A stretch of 46,329 nt of DNA from Lentzea aerocolonigenes (GCF_000955955.1 NZ_JYJG01000151.1:1-46329), one strand, 5' to 3'; shown: positions 1 through 8,411, counted from the first letter of the stretch. The notes: a model not told the origin generated them from the sequence alone. A program made the numbers and translations.

Positions 1-1669
1 GTTCGGTGTAGAGGGACGCGGACAGCCCGCGCGTGTGGATCAGCCGCGCGACCTGCTTGACGATCTCCTCGTACCGCTTGGTGAGCGACTGCTCGTCCGG
101 ATACAGGGCGCCGTAAGCGAATCCCCTGCCCGGTTCGTACTCGTGGCCGACGACTCGCCGTCCCAGCCCACCGAACTCGCCGAGCATCGCGACCCTGTTG
201 TTGTCTGGCAGGCGGTTGGCCGTCGTGATCTGGTAGGAGTGGTCGTCGATCACGTCGCCGTTGCCCGGATCGGGATCGCTCAGACAGCAGTTGGAGCCGG
301 AGTTGTGGTTGATCAGCCGAGTGTTGTCGATGCCGCGCACCAGGTTCACGATCCGGCCGGCCTCGTACTCGCCCCAGCCCTCGTTGAACGGCACCCACTG
401 CACGATCGACGTGATGCCCTTGAGCTGGTCGATGATCCTGCGCAGCTCGGACTCGTAGTTGGCGTGCGAGTTCGGCGCCTCGTTGACCGCGTCGACCGAC
501 GGCATGTCCTGCCAGACCAGCAGACCGAGCTTGTCCGCGTGGTAGAACCAGCGCGCGGGTTCGACCTTGATGTGCTTGCGGACCATGTTGAACCCCAGGG
601 CTTTCTGGCGTTCGAGGTCCCAGCGCAATGCTTCGTCGGTCGGTGCGGTGTAGATGCCGTCCGGCCAGTAGCCCTGGTCGAGGGTGCCCTGCTGGAAGAC
701 GAACTTCCCGTTCAGCAACGGCCGCATGACGCCGCCGACCATCGCCTTGCCGAGCGAGCGCATGCCGAAGTAGCCGGTCACGGAGTCGCCGTCGGCCAGC
801 GTCACCTTGAGGTCGTAGAGGAACGGGTCGTCGGGCGACCACAGCCTGGCGTTCGGCACCGGGATGCGCAGCGAACTTCCGGTCGTGCCGGTCTGCCTGC
901 CGACCACCTGCCCGCCGCTGAGCACCTCGGCCGTGACCGACTGTCCCGCGGTGCCCTGCACGACCAGGTCCAGCGCGCCCGCCGGTACGTTCGGGGTGGT
1001 GTCGAGGCGCGTGATGTTCGCGCTGCGCACCGGTTCCAGCCAGACCGTCTGCCAGATGCCGGACGCCGCCGTGTAGAAGATCCCGTCCGGGTTCCGCCGC
1101 TGCTTGCCGATCGGATAGCGGCTGCCGTCGACCGGGCTGTTAACGCCCACAATGATCTCGTTCGCGCCCGTGGTCAGCGCCGACGTGATGTCGAACGAGA
1201 ACGCGTCGTAGCCGCCGGTGTGGGTGCCGACCTGCCGGCCGTTGACCCAGACCCGCGTCTCCCAGGTGACGGCGCCGAAGTTGAGCTTGATGTTCCGGCC
1301 GTTCCAGGTGGGCGGAACGGTGAAGGTGCGGCGGTAGAACATGTTGTCCTCGTGCCGTTTGATGCCCGACAGCGCGGATTCGATCGGGTACGGCACGAGG
1401 ACGCCTTCGGCCAGCGGCCTGCCGATCGGCGGGGTGTTCAGGTTCGGTGCTCCTGCGAACTCCCAGACGCCGTTCAGGTTCTGCCACTCGGTGCGGACGA
1501 GCTGCGGCCGCGGGTACTCGGGCAGCGCGTTCGCCGGCGACACCTGGTCGGTCCAGGGTGTCGTGAGCGGAGGGGCTTTCGGGACCCACTCCGCCGCGTG
1601 AGCTGCCGGTACGACTGTGGTGGCGGTGATCAGGATGCCGACCAACACGCCCAGGACGCGTCTGGCCAT
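1..1669 (-). CDS. Secreted glycoside hydrolase family 2 enzyme (partial, C-terminus beyond left edge)
   Basis: Read on the minus strand from ATG at 1669, open for 556 codons to the window edge. The N-terminus MARRVLGVLVGILITATTVV followed by PAAHA is a signal peptide, so the enzyme is secreted. The GH2 sandwich region is followed by a TIM barrel with RKHIKVEPARWFYHADKLG, the acid/base motif VPFNEGWGEYE (Glu about 430) and the nucleophile motif MLGEFGG (Glu about 498); both glutamates are present. AGGAG lies 5-6 bases before the ATG, and the gene starts 7 bases after the stop of the upstream permease, so it is the last visible gene of the sugar-import operon. GH2 covers beta-galactosidase, glucuronidase, mannosidase and some galactofuranosidases. 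The neighbouring YtfQ-type importer favours a galactofuranoside substrate, but this is inference. Confidence 0.9.
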   Translation of the reverse strand, partial: MARRVLGVLVGILITATTVVPAAHAAEWVPKAPPLTTPWTDQVSPANALPEYPRPQLVRTEWQNLNGVWEFAGAPNLNTPPIGRPLAEGVLVPYPIESALSGIKRHEDNMFYRRTFTVPPTWNGRNIKLNFGAVTWETRVWVNGRQVGTHTGGYDAFSFDITSALTTGANEIIVGVNSPVDGSRYPIGKQRRNPDGIFYTAASGIWQTVWLEPVRSANITRLDTTPNVPAGALDLVVQGTAGQSVTAEVLSGGQVVGRQTGTTGSSLRIPVPNARLWSPDDPFLYDLKVTLADGDSVTGYFGMRSLGKAMVGGVMRPLLNGKFVFQQGTLDQGYWPDGIYTAPTDEALRWDLERQKALGFNMVRKHIKVEPARWFYHADKLGLLVWQDMPSVDAVNEAPNSHANYESELRRIIDQLKGITSIVQWVPFNEGWGEYEAGRIVNLVRGIDNTRLINHNSGSNCCLSDPDPGNGDVIDDHSYQITTANRLPDNNRVAMLGEFGGLGRRVVGHEYEPGRGFAYGALYPDEQSLTKRYEEIVKQVARLIHTRGLSASLYTE

Positions 1670-1676
1670 GATGCTC

Positions 1677-2630
1677 CTATCTGCGCAGTATTCGTTGCAG
1701 AACAACGACGATGAGCAGGAAGACGCCGCTCACCACTGACTGGTAGTTGCTGTCGAGCGTGCCGATCTGGTTGATCACGTTCTGGATCACCTTGATCAGG
1801 CCGACACCGATCACGGTGCCGAGGACCGTCCCCATGCCCCCTGACAACAGAGTGCCACCGATCACCACCACCGCGATGGCGTCCAGCTCAGTGCCGACAC
1901 CTATGACCGTGACCCCCGACTGCAGATAAGCCGCTGTCAGCGCTCCCGCCAGACCTGCCAGCGTGCCGCTCATCGTGTAGACACCGATCTTGGTCTTGGC
2001 GACGGGGACGCCGAGCAGGACGGCGGACTGCTCGGCGCCCCCGGTGGCGAACACGTTCTGGCCGAACGTGGTCCGGTTCAGGATCAGCCCGCCCAGGACT
2101 GCCAGTGCGGCCGCGATGAAGATCGGATAGCCGAAGCCGAACACCGTGCCGCGGCCGAGCTCGACGAACGCACTGTCTGGTGCGATCTGGTAGGTGTTGG
2201 CGCCCTCGTCGGTGATGGCGAGCAGGAGTCCGCGGGCGAACAGCAGGGATGCCAGCGTGACGATGAACGGCGCCATGTTCGTGCGGGCGATCAGCAGGCC
2301 GTTGACGAACCCGATCGCGCCACAGACGAGCAACGGCAGTGTTAGCGCTACCAGGAACCCGTACTGCGAGCCCCAGGCCGCCAGCACGCCGCCGAGGGCG
2401 TAGAGCGAGCCGACGGACAGGTCGATGCCGCCGGTGATGATCACGAACGTCATGCCGAGCGCGATCACCGCGAGGAACGAGCCCTGCAGGGCGAGGTCGC
2501 GAAGGTTGTCGAGGCTGCCGAAGCGTGGGAAGACCAGCCACGACACCGCGACCATCAGGATCAGCGCGACGGCGGCGCCCTGCCGTTGCAGGACCTTGGT
2601 TCTGGTCGCTGTTGCCTGCACGGTGCTCAT
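1677..2630 (-). CDS. Sugar ABC transporter permease, YjfF-like
   Basis: A 317-residue integral membrane protein of the RbsC/BPD_transp_2 family with about ten hydrophobic segments. The stretches LGMTFVIITGGIDLSVGS and ELDAIAVVVIGGTLLSGG, and the ending LQRILRR, closely match E. coli YjfF, one of two permeases of the galactofuranose importer. It is the fourth gene of an operon in the same order as ytfQ-ytfR-ytfT-yjfF. Its ATG overlaps the stop of the preceding permease by 4 bases. Substrate assignment rests on operon order and remembered resemblance, not on an alignment run here. Confidence 0.9.
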   Translation of the reverse strand: MSTVQATATRTKVLQRQGAAVALILMVAVSWLVFPRFGSLDNLRDLALQGSFLAVIALGMTFVIITGGIDLSVGSLYALGGVLAAWGSQYGFLVALTLPLLVCGAIGFVNGLLIARTNMAPFIVTLASLLFARGLLLAITDEGANTYQIAPDSAFVELGRGTVFGFGYPIFIAAALAVLGGLILNRTTFGQNVFATGGAEQSAVLLGVPVAKTKIGVYTMSGTLAGLAGALTAAYLQSGVTVIGVGTELDAIAVVVIGGTLLSGGMGTVLGTVIGVGLIKVIQNVINQIGTLDSNYQSVVSGVFLLIVVVLQRILRR

Positions 2631-3571
2631 CGGCGCTCCCGTGCCACGTACACGGCGGCGACGATGATCGCGGCCTGGATCATCTGCGCGATGGAGTCCG
2701 GCAGGTTGTGCTTGATCAGCGTGGCCCGGACGAGCTGCATCAGGACGACTCCCATGACCGTGCCGAGCACGCGCACCTTGCCGCCGGTGAGCGGAGTCCC
2801 GCCGACGACCACGGCGGTGATCGCGGACAGCTCCATCAGCAGACCCATGTCGGCGGGGTCGCTGGCGGCGAGCCTGGACGTGGCCAGCACGCCCGAGATC
2901 GCCGCGAGCACGCCGCAGATGGTGTAGACGCCGATCAGCACGCGGTTGACCGGCAGACCGGCCAGCGTGGCCGCCTTGCGGTTGCCGCCGACCGCGACGA
3001 GCTGCCGTCCGAACGTGGTCCGGTTGGTGAGTGCGGCGACCGTGAGCGCCAACAATCCTGCGATGACCACGCTGATCGGGATTCCGAGCACGTCGTCGGT
3101 ACCGAGCGCGAGGAACGCCGGGTCGTGCAGCTGGACCAGCCGGCCGTCCGCGATGACCAGCGCGAGGCCTCTTCCGCCCACCAGCAGGGCGAGCGTGGCG
3201 ACGATCGGTTGGATGCCCACCTTCGCGACGAGGAAGCCGTTGAAGGCTCCTGCAGCGAGGCCGACTGTCAGCGCCATCATGATGGCCACGAGCGGTCCGG
3301 CGCCGAGGTAGAGCGGGATGATCGCGGCGGCGAGCGCCATGACCGCGCCGACCGAGAGGTCGACGCCTTCGGTGCCGATCACCAGGGCCATGCCCAGAGC
3401 CACGATCAGCACCGGTGCGGCCTGGACGAGCTGGGTGCGGAAGTTGCCGACTGTCAGGAAGTTGGCCGTGAACGCCACGTTGAACAGCACCAGCGCGACT
3501 ACGGCGACATAGACACCGTTGTCCTGGAGCCAGCGCGTTCTAGTGGCTGTTCTGGTTGCCGTCAGCGTCAT
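2627..3571 (-). CDS. Sugar ABC transporter permease, YtfT-like
   Basis: A 314-residue membrane protein of the RbsC-like family, the first of two different permeases that would pair as a heterodimer with the YtfR-like ATPase. It carries ALGMALVIGTEGVDLSVGAV near residue 60 and MELSAITAVVVGGTPLTGG in the second half, as YtfT does. The ATG at 3571 lies 32 bases inside the end of the ATPase gene, so the two genes overlap and are probably translationally coupled. A slightly later start is possible but would remove part of the charged N-terminal segment. Confidence 0.88.
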   Translation of the reverse strand: MTLTATRTATRTRWLQDNGVYVAVVALVLFNVAFTANFLTVGNFRTQLVQAAPVLIVALGMALVIGTEGVDLSVGAVMALAAAIIPLYLGAGPLVAIMMALTVGLAAGAFNGFLVAKVGIQPIVATLALLVGGRGLALVIADGRLVQLHDPAFLALGTDDVLGIPISVVIAGLLALTVAALTNRTTFGRQLVAVGGNRKAATLAGLPVNRVLIGVYTICGVLAAISGVLATSRLAASDPADMGLLMELSAITAVVVGGTPLTGGKVRVLGTVMGVVLMQLVRATLIKHNLPDSIAQMIQAAIIVAAVYVARERR

Positions 3572-5042
3572 CCATCACCTCCGCCGCGATCGCGTTGAGC
3601 ACGTGCTCACGGGTGAGCTGGGCTCCCTCCAGCTCACCCGCGACTTCCCCGTCCCGCAGCACGATGAGCCGGTCCGCACCGTCGAGCAGCTCGTCCAGCT
3701 CGGAGCTGATCAGCAGCACCGCCAGGCCTTCCTTCGCGAGCTCGTCGATCAGCGCCTGCACCTCCGCCTTGGCGCCGACGTCGATGCCGCGGGTGGGTTC
3801 GTCGAGCAGCAGGATCTTGGGCTCGGTGCACAGCCAGCGGGCCAGCAGGACCTTCTGCTGGTTGCCGCCGGACAGTTCCGCGACCTTCTGCTCTGGGCTG
3901 GACACCTTGATGCGCAGGCGTTTGATGAACGCGTCGACGATCCGGTCCTGCTTGGACCTGCTGGTGATGCCGAACCGGCTGAGCTTCGGCAACGCGGCCA
4001 GCACGATGTTCTCGCGCACCGAGAGGTTCGGGATGATCCCCTCGGTCTTGCGGTCCTCCGCGAGCATGCTGATGCCCGCCCTGGTGGCCGCCTTCACGTT
4101 GTGCGGCACGGGTTTGCCCGCGACGAGCACCGTGCCGTGGTCGAGCGGGAGTGCGCCGATGATCGCCTTCGCGGTCTCGGTGCGTCCTGAGCCGAGCAGT
4201 CCGGCCAGACCGACGACCTCGCCCGGCCGGATCGAGACGTCGATGTTGTTGATGCGCGGCTTGCTGGTCAGGTCGAGCGCTTCGAGCACCGGCAGGGTGT
4301 CGGCGTGGTGATCTTCGCCGAACGCCGTGGTGCCGTGCTTCTGGATCTCGTTGACCGACCTGCCGAGCATCAGCGAGACGAGTTCGATGCGCGGAAGTTC
4401 TTTGAGGGGACCACTGTGAACGCTAACGCCGTCTCTCAACACCGTGACGGTGTCGCAGATCCGGTACAGCTCGTCCATGCGGTGGCTGACGTAGATGATC
4501 GCGATCCCTTGTTCGTGCAGCTTGCGGACCACGTCGAGCAGCGTCTCGACCTCGCGCGGCTCGAGCGAGGACGTCGGCTCGTCCATGATCACGACGTCCG
4601 CGTCCGCCTCGACCGCCCTGGCGAGCGCGACCATCTGCTGCTCGCCGACCGCGAGTGTCCCGAGTGGACTGCTCACATCCGCTGTGATTCCGTAGCCCTG
4701 CAGGAGTTCCTTCGCTTCGGCGTCACGTCTCGTGCGGTCGATCAGGCCGAGCCGGTTGCGCGGTTCCCTGCCCAGGAACAGGTTGGCGGCCACGCTCATC
4801 AGCGGGACGAGGTTGACTTCCTGGTAGATCGTGGAGATCCGGCCGTTCCTGGCGATCCGGCCGCCGTCCGGGCTGTGGATGCCGGTCAGCACCTTGATCA
4901 GCGTCGACTTGCCGGCGCCGTTCTCGCCGACCAGCGCGTGGATCTCGCCTCTGTTGAGCGTGAAGTCCACGTCGTCGAGTGCTTTGACCCCGGCGAACGT
5001 CTTGGTGACGCCGGCGACCTCGATCACCGGTTCAGTAGGCAT
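3540..5042 (-). CDS. Sugar ABC transporter ATP-binding protein, YtfR-like
   Basis: A 500-residue protein with two tandem ABC ATPase domains, as usual for ribose/galactofuranose-type importers. The first domain has an intact Walker A (GENGAGKST, residues 39-47), QEVNL Q-loop and VIMDEPTSSLEP Walker B, but a degenerate signature (LAVGEQQ). The second has the intact signature LSGGNQQK and ILLLDEPTRGIDVG, but no classical Walker A. This asymmetry is normal in the YtfR/RbsA family. It energises the two permeases downstream. It overlaps the binding-protein gene upstream by 11 bases and the permease gene downstream by 32. Confidence 0.93.
   Translation of the reverse strand: MPTEPVIEVAGVTKTFAGVKALDDVDFTLNRGEIHALVGENGAGKSTLIKVLTGIHSPDGGRIARNGRISTIYQEVNLVPLMSVAANLFLGREPRNRLGLIDRTRRDAEAKELLQGYGITADVSSPLGTLAVGEQQMVALARAVEADADVVIMDEPTSSLEPREVETLLDVVRKLHEQGIAIIYVSHRMDELYRICDTVTVLRDGVSVHSGPLKELPRIELVSLMLGRSVNEIQKHGTTAFGEDHHADTLPVLEALDLTSKPRINNIDVSIRPGEVVGLAGLLGSGRTETAKAIIGALPLDHGTVLVAGKPVPHNVKAATRAGISMLAEDRKTEGIIPNLSVRENIVLAALPKLSRFGITSRSKQDRIVDAFIKRLRIKVSSPEQKVAELSGGNQQKVLLARWLCTEPKILLLDEPTRGIDVGAKAEVQALIDELAKEGLAVLLISSELDELLDGADRLIVLRDGEVAGELEGAQLTREHVLNAIAAEVMDDADGNQNSH
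4415..4427. promoter_or_regulatory. Copy of the LacI-type site within the YtfR-like gene
   Basis: TGTGAACGCTAAC is identical to the sites at 8398 and 10984 but lies in the middle of the ATPase coding sequence. It may be an auxiliary site, or a coincidence favoured by codon usage. Confidence 0.3.
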
Positions 5043-6069
5043 TGCCGAGCTTCTGCTGGGCGTTGCTGCTGTCGTACTCGTCGTCGGAGATCACGATGTT
5101 CTGCGGGATCTCGTCACCCTTGGCGAACTTCTCCAGCGTCTCGAACGCGAGCGGCCCGAACCGCGGGTTGGACTCGACCACCGCGGTGTAGCTGCCGTCC
5201 GCGATGAGCTGCACGGCGTTGCGCGTGCCGTCGATGGACACGACCTTGACGTCCTTGCCGGGTGTCTTCCCCGCGGCCTTGAGAGCGGTGACAGCTCCGA
5301 CGCCCATCTCGTCGTTCTCGGCGTAGACGGCGGTGATGTCGGGGTTGCTCTGGATGAGCTGCTCCATCACGGCCTGGCCCTTGGACCTGTCGAACTCGCC
5401 GGTCTGCTCGGCGACCACCTGGAGACCGCTGTTGGCGATGCCGTCCTTGAAACCCTTGGTGCGGTCGACCGTGACGTTGTTGCCCGACGCACCCAGCAGG
5501 ATCGCGACCTTGCCACTGCCGCCGGTCGCCTTGATCATCTGCTGCGCCGCGCGTTTGCCCTGCTCGACGAAGTCGCTGCCGATGAACGTCAGGTAGTCCG
5601 TGCAGGGCTGTGACGTCACCTTGCGGTCGATGGTGACCACCGGGACCTGCTTGGCCTTGGCCGCGTCGAACGCGGGCTGCAGCCCGTCGGAGTTCAGCGG
5701 CGCCACGATCAGCAGCTTCGCGCCGCGGTCCAGCAACGACTTGATGTCGCTGATCTGCTTGTTGAGGTCGCTCTGCGCGTTCGTGTAGAGCAGGTCGACG
5801 CCCTTCTTGGCCGCCTCGTCCTTGATCGACTGCGTCTCGGCGGTGCGGAACGGGTTGGCTTCCTTCTCCGACTGGCTGAACCCGACCGTCGCACCCTTGA
5901 CGTCGACCTGCGGGTATCCGGTCCTGCTCCGCGGGCAGCCGGGACCTGCGCTCTGTTGCTGCGCGGCACTCGCAGCGGGCCCGCCGCTGGTCGTGGTCTG
6001 TTGGCTCTCTCTGCTGGTGCAGCCGGTGACGAGCAGGGCGGCAACGGCGATGAGCAGGATGCGAGACAT
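5032..6069 (-). CDS. Sugar-binding lipoprotein, YtfQ-like (galactofuranose type)
   Basis: A 345-residue periplasmic-binding-protein-fold lipoprotein. ATG at 6069 is chosen because it is preceded by GGGAG and starts a lipoprotein signal peptide with lipobox VTGC (Cys17); an in-frame upstream start at 6105 would add 12 unlikely residues. After a Ser/Gln-rich linker come VGFSQSEKEANPFRTAE, TIDRKV, GEFDRSKGQAVMEQL and PGKDVKVVSIDG, which closely follow E. coli YtfQ. It would capture a sugar outside the cell for the YtfR/YtfT/YjfF-like transporter. It is the first gene of the operon, divergent from the LacI regulator, with operator-like repeats in the shared promoter region. Confidence 0.92.
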   Translation of the reverse strand: MSRILLIAVAALLVTGCTSRESQQTTTSGGPAASAAQQQSAGPGCPRSRTGYPQVDVKGATVGFSQSEKEANPFRTAETQSIKDEAAKKGVDLLYTNAQSDLNKQISDIKSLLDRGAKLLIVAPLNSDGLQPAFDAAKAKQVPVVTIDRKVTSQPCTDYLTFIGSDFVEQGKRAAQQMIKATGGSGKVAILLGASGNNVTVDRTKGFKDGIANSGLQVVAEQTGEFDRSKGQAVMEQLIQSNPDITAVYAENDEMGVGAVTALKAAGKTPGKDVKVVSIDGTRNAVQLIADGSYTAVVESNPRFGPLAFETLEKFAKGDEIPQNIVISDDEYDSSNAQQKLGNAY

Positions 6070-6116
6070 CGTTGGCTCCCGGACTGTGCGTGGTCGCGCT
6101 CTCACCGCTAGATTTG

Positions 6117-6135
6117 CATCGTTGTTCCAACGATG
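6117..6135. promoter_or_regulatory. Candidate operator of the divergent LacI regulator (perfect inverted repeat)
   Basis: CATCGTTG, a 3-base spacer and CAACGATG form a perfect 8-base inverted repeat, with matching TT and AA two bases further out. It sits 48 bases upstream of the binding-protein start (6069) and 66 upstream of the LacI start (6201), where a LacI-family dimer would be expected to bind. The half-site CATCGTTGTT recurs at 8320 upstream of the orphan ChvE-like gene. Confidence 0.7.
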
Positions 6136-6163
6136 TAAAGACCGCGACTTCCCGGTACTTTTC

Positions 6164-6179
6164 CCGGTACAGGTACCGG
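6164..6179. promoter_or_regulatory. Second inverted repeat upstream of the LacI gene
   Basis: CCGGTAC-AG-GTACCGG is a perfect 7-base inverted repeat ending 22 bases before the GTG start of the LacI gene, with an extra CCGGTAC half-site at 6152-6158. It could be an autoregulatory site or a 5'-leader hairpin. Its sequence is unrelated to the 6117 repeat. Confidence 0.4.
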
Positions 6180-6200
6180 TCCTTTCGGCTAGGAGGCTGC

Positions 6201-7190
6201 GTGGCCACGCTCAAGGACGTCGCCCGGCTGGCGGGCGTCTCGGTGAAGACCGTGTCGAACGTGGTCAACGGCTACTCGTTCGTCAAACCGGACAACCGCG
6301 CCCGCGTGGAAGCCGCCCTGGAGGCCACCGGCTACCGCCCCAACCTGGGCGCCCGCAACCTGCGCCGCGGCCGCACGGGCTTCATCGCCCTGGTCCTGCC
6401 CGAGCTCTCCATCCCGTACTTCGCCGAACTGGCCGGCCTGGTCATCGCCGCGGCCCAGGAACACGAGTGGAACGTGCTCATCGAGCAGACCTTCGGCACC
6501 CTGTCCGGCGAACGCCTGGCTCTCGCGTCCTTGGGCCCGCACCTGGTGGACGCCGCCATCCTGAGCCCGGAAGCGCTGCAGGTGGAGGACTTCCAGCTCT
6601 CCGTACCCGCCGTGATGCTGGGCGAGCACGCCGTCGACGTCCCCTTGTCGCGCGTCGGCATCGACAACGTGGCCGCCGCGACGTTCGCCGTCCGCCACCT
6701 GATCTCGTTGGGCCGCCGGCGAATCGCCGCGATCGGCGCCCACCCCCAACGCGGCACCGCGGCGCTGCGCCTGGAGGGCTACCGGGCTGCGCTGGCCGAG
6801 GCAGGCCTGCCCTTCGACTCCTCACTGGTCGTGCCCGCGCTGAACTACCACCGCGCGGACGGGGCCGCCGCGATGAAGGCCTTGCTGGACATGCGAAACC
6901 CGCCCGACGCGGTGTTCTGCTTCAACGACCTGCTGGCCGTCGGCGCGATGCGAACGGCCGCCGAGCGTTTCGTGCGCGTCCCCCAGGACCTGGCCATCGT
7001 CGGCTTCGACAACAACGACGAGAGCGCCTACAGCTCGCCATCCCTGACCTCCATCGCCCCGGACAAGGCCGCCATCGCCCGTGCCGCCGTCAACCTTCTT
7101 CGCGAACGCGCCGGCTCGCCCGACCTCGAGCTGGACGACGTGCAGACGCCGTTCTCGTTGCAGGTCAGGGAAAGCACGGTGGCACGGTGA
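6201..7190 (+). CDS. LacI-family transcriptional regulator
   Basis: 329 residues from GTG 6201, chosen because AGGAGG lies 5 bases upstream and the LacI N-terminus (VATLKDVARLAGVSVKTVSN) begins there; an in-frame ATG at 6072 would add 43 non-homologous residues and swallow the operator. The N-terminal helix-turn-helix and hinge (about 1-60) are followed by a periplasmic-binding-like effector domain with VGIDNVAAA, FCFNDLLAVGAMR and IVGFDNNDES. It is divergent from the YtfQ-like operon and probably represses it, with a sugar as inducer. It ends 12 bases before the convergent ChvE-like gene. Confidence 0.93.
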   Translation: MATLKDVARLAGVSVKTVSNVVNGYSFVKPDNRARVEAALEATGYRPNLGARNLRRGRTGFIALVLPELSIPYFAELAGLVIAAAQEHEWNVLIEQTFGTLSGERLALASLGPHLVDAAILSPEALQVEDFQLSVPAVMLGEHAVDVPLSRVGIDNVAAATFAVRHLISLGRRRIAAIGAHPQRGTAALRLEGYRAALAEAGLPFDSSLVVPALNYHRADGAAAMKALLDMRNPPDAVFCFNDLLAVGAMRTAAERFVRVPQDLAIVGFDNNDESAYSSPSLTSIAPDKAAIARAAVNLLRERAGSPDLELDDVQTPFSLQVRESTVAR

Positions 7191-7202
7191 AGTCCGGCGC
7201 GG

Positions 7203-8297
7203 CTAGCGGAGCTGGGCGTCGGTGTAGTAGCCGGACTCCACGAGAACCTTGTGGTAGTTGGCCTTGTTGACGCTCACCGGGTTCAGCAGGAAGGCCGGGA
7301 CGACCTTCACGCCGTTGTGGTAGTCGTTGAGGTTGTTGAGCTGCGGCGGCGTTCGGTCCTTCAGCACGGCGTCGGCCATCAGCGCCGTGACGGTCGCCAG
7401 TTCGCGGGTGTCCTTGTAGATCGTCGAGTACTGCTGGTCGGCGATGATGGACTTCACGGAGCCCAGCTCGGCGTCCTGGCCGGTCACGATCGGGAACACC
7501 GGGCCGTAGCCGTTGTTCTTGAGCGCGGTGAGGATGCCGAGGGAAATGCCGTCGTAGGGCGAGAGCACACCGTTCACCTTTGTGCGGCGGTAGGTCGTGG
7601 CGAGGACGTCCTCCATGCGCTTGCGAGCGGTCTCGCCGTCCCAGCGCAGGGTCGTCACGGACTGGAAGTCCGTCTGGCCGCTGCGCACCACCACCGAACC
7701 GTCGTCGAGGTACGGCTTGAGCACGGACATGGCGCCGTTGAAGAAGAATGTCGCGTTGTTGTCGTCCGGCGAGCCGGCGAACAGCTCGATGTTGAACGGG
7801 CCCGTCGCGGGGCCGGGGCGGCCGTCGGCGGTGCGCAGGTGCAGGCCGGTCAGCAACGACTCGGCCTGGTACACGCCGACCCGGAAGTTCTCGAACGTCG
7901 CGTAGTAGTCGACGTTCGGGCTGCCGCGCAGGAGCCGGTCGTAGGCGATCACCGGGATCCTGGCGTCGGCGGCCCGCTGGAGCGGCTTGGTCAGCGCGGA
8001 GCCGTCCACCGAGGCGATGATCAGGAGTTTCGCGCCCTTGGCGATCTGGCCCTCGATCTGCTTCACCTGGGTGGGGACGTCGTTCTCGGCGTACTGCAGG
8101 TCGACCCGGTGCCCGTGCGCTTCCAGATCGCGCTTGATGTTCTCGCCGTCGTGAATCCAGCGCTCCGACGAGGTCGTCGGCATGGTGACGCCCACGAGAG
8201 CGCTCTCGGCGGGTTTGAGCTGCTGGTCGGACGCGGAAGCGCCGCACGCTGCGGCCAGCAGCGCTACCACCGGCAGCACGAACCTCGACACTCTCAT
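7203..8297 (-). CDS. ChvE-like sugar-binding lipoprotein without adjacent transporter genes
   Basis: 364 residues from ATG 8297, preceded by AGGAG. The lipoprotein signal ends AAAC (Cys18). The body closely follows the ChvE/multiple-monosaccharide binding proteins: VGVTMPTTSSERWIHDGEN, KLLIIASVDGSALT, ELFAGSPDDNN, VLSPYDGISLGI, GQDAELGSVKSI and YSTIYKDTRELA. ChvE binds aldoses such as galactose, glucose, arabinose and xylose. Normally it is encoded beside its own ATPase and permease (GguA/GguB or MmsA/MmsB); none are found here. It may work with distant genes, share the YtfR/YtfT/YjfF-like system, or serve as a sensor. Two different operator-like sites lie upstream. Confidence 0.9.
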   Translation of the reverse strand: MRVSRFVLPVVALLAAACGASASDQQLKPAESALVGVTMPTTSSERWIHDGENIKRDLEAHGHRVDLQYAENDVPTQVKQIEGQIAKGAKLLIIASVDGSALTKPLQRAADARIPVIAYDRLLRGSPNVDYYATFENFRVGVYQAESLLTGLHLRTADGRPGPATGPFNIELFAGSPDDNNATFFFNGAMSVLKPYLDDGSVVVRSGQTDFQSVTTLRWDGETARKRMEDVLATTYRRTKVNGVLSPYDGISLGILTALKNNGYGPVFPIVTGQDAELGSVKSIIADQQYSTIYKDTRELATVTALMADAVLKDRTPPQLNNLNDYHNGVKVVPAFLLNPVSVNKANYHKVLVESGYYTDAQLR

Positions 8298-8315
8298 TCC
8301 GGCTCCTCGCGCGGA

Positions 8316-8331
8316 TCAACATCGTTGTTGA
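8316..8331. promoter_or_regulatory. Operator-like inverted repeat upstream of the ChvE-like gene
   Basis: TCAACA-TCGT-TGTTGA is a perfect 6-base inverted repeat starting 19 bases upstream of the ChvE-like ATG. It contains CATCGTTGTT, the same 10 bases as in the repeat at 6117. This suggests that the LacI protein encoded at 6201 controls both binding-protein genes. Confidence 0.55.
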
Positions 8332-8397
8332 CGGGTCGCCACGGTTCTCGCGGCGAGCTGAGGGCACGGCTTTCGTGTGATCCGGGCCACGAGCGGG

Positions 8398-8411
8398 TGT
8401 GAACGCTAACA
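8398..8411. promoter_or_regulatory. LacI-type operator TGTGAACGCTAACA
   Basis: The 14-base site is close to the palindrome TGTTAGCGCTAACA. Its first 13 bases recur exactly at 4415 and 10984, and a near copy lies at 16286. It is about 100 bases upstream of the ChvE-like gene start. Confidence 0.6.

Noticed and set aside
1138..1151. TGTTAACGCCCACA as a further LacI-type operator
   Set aside because: Several mismatches from the consensus and located inside the GH2 coding sequence; kept only as a weak resemblance.
35..1714. Long plus-strand open frame opposite the GH2 gene
   Set aside because: Arg/Val/Asp-rich shadow of the minus-strand GH2 gene, which shows signal peptide and catalytic motifs in its own frame.
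2340..2353. TGTTAGCGCTACCA inside the YjfF-like gene
   Set aside because: Good half-site, but in the middle of a coding sequence with no nearby start; probably coincidental.
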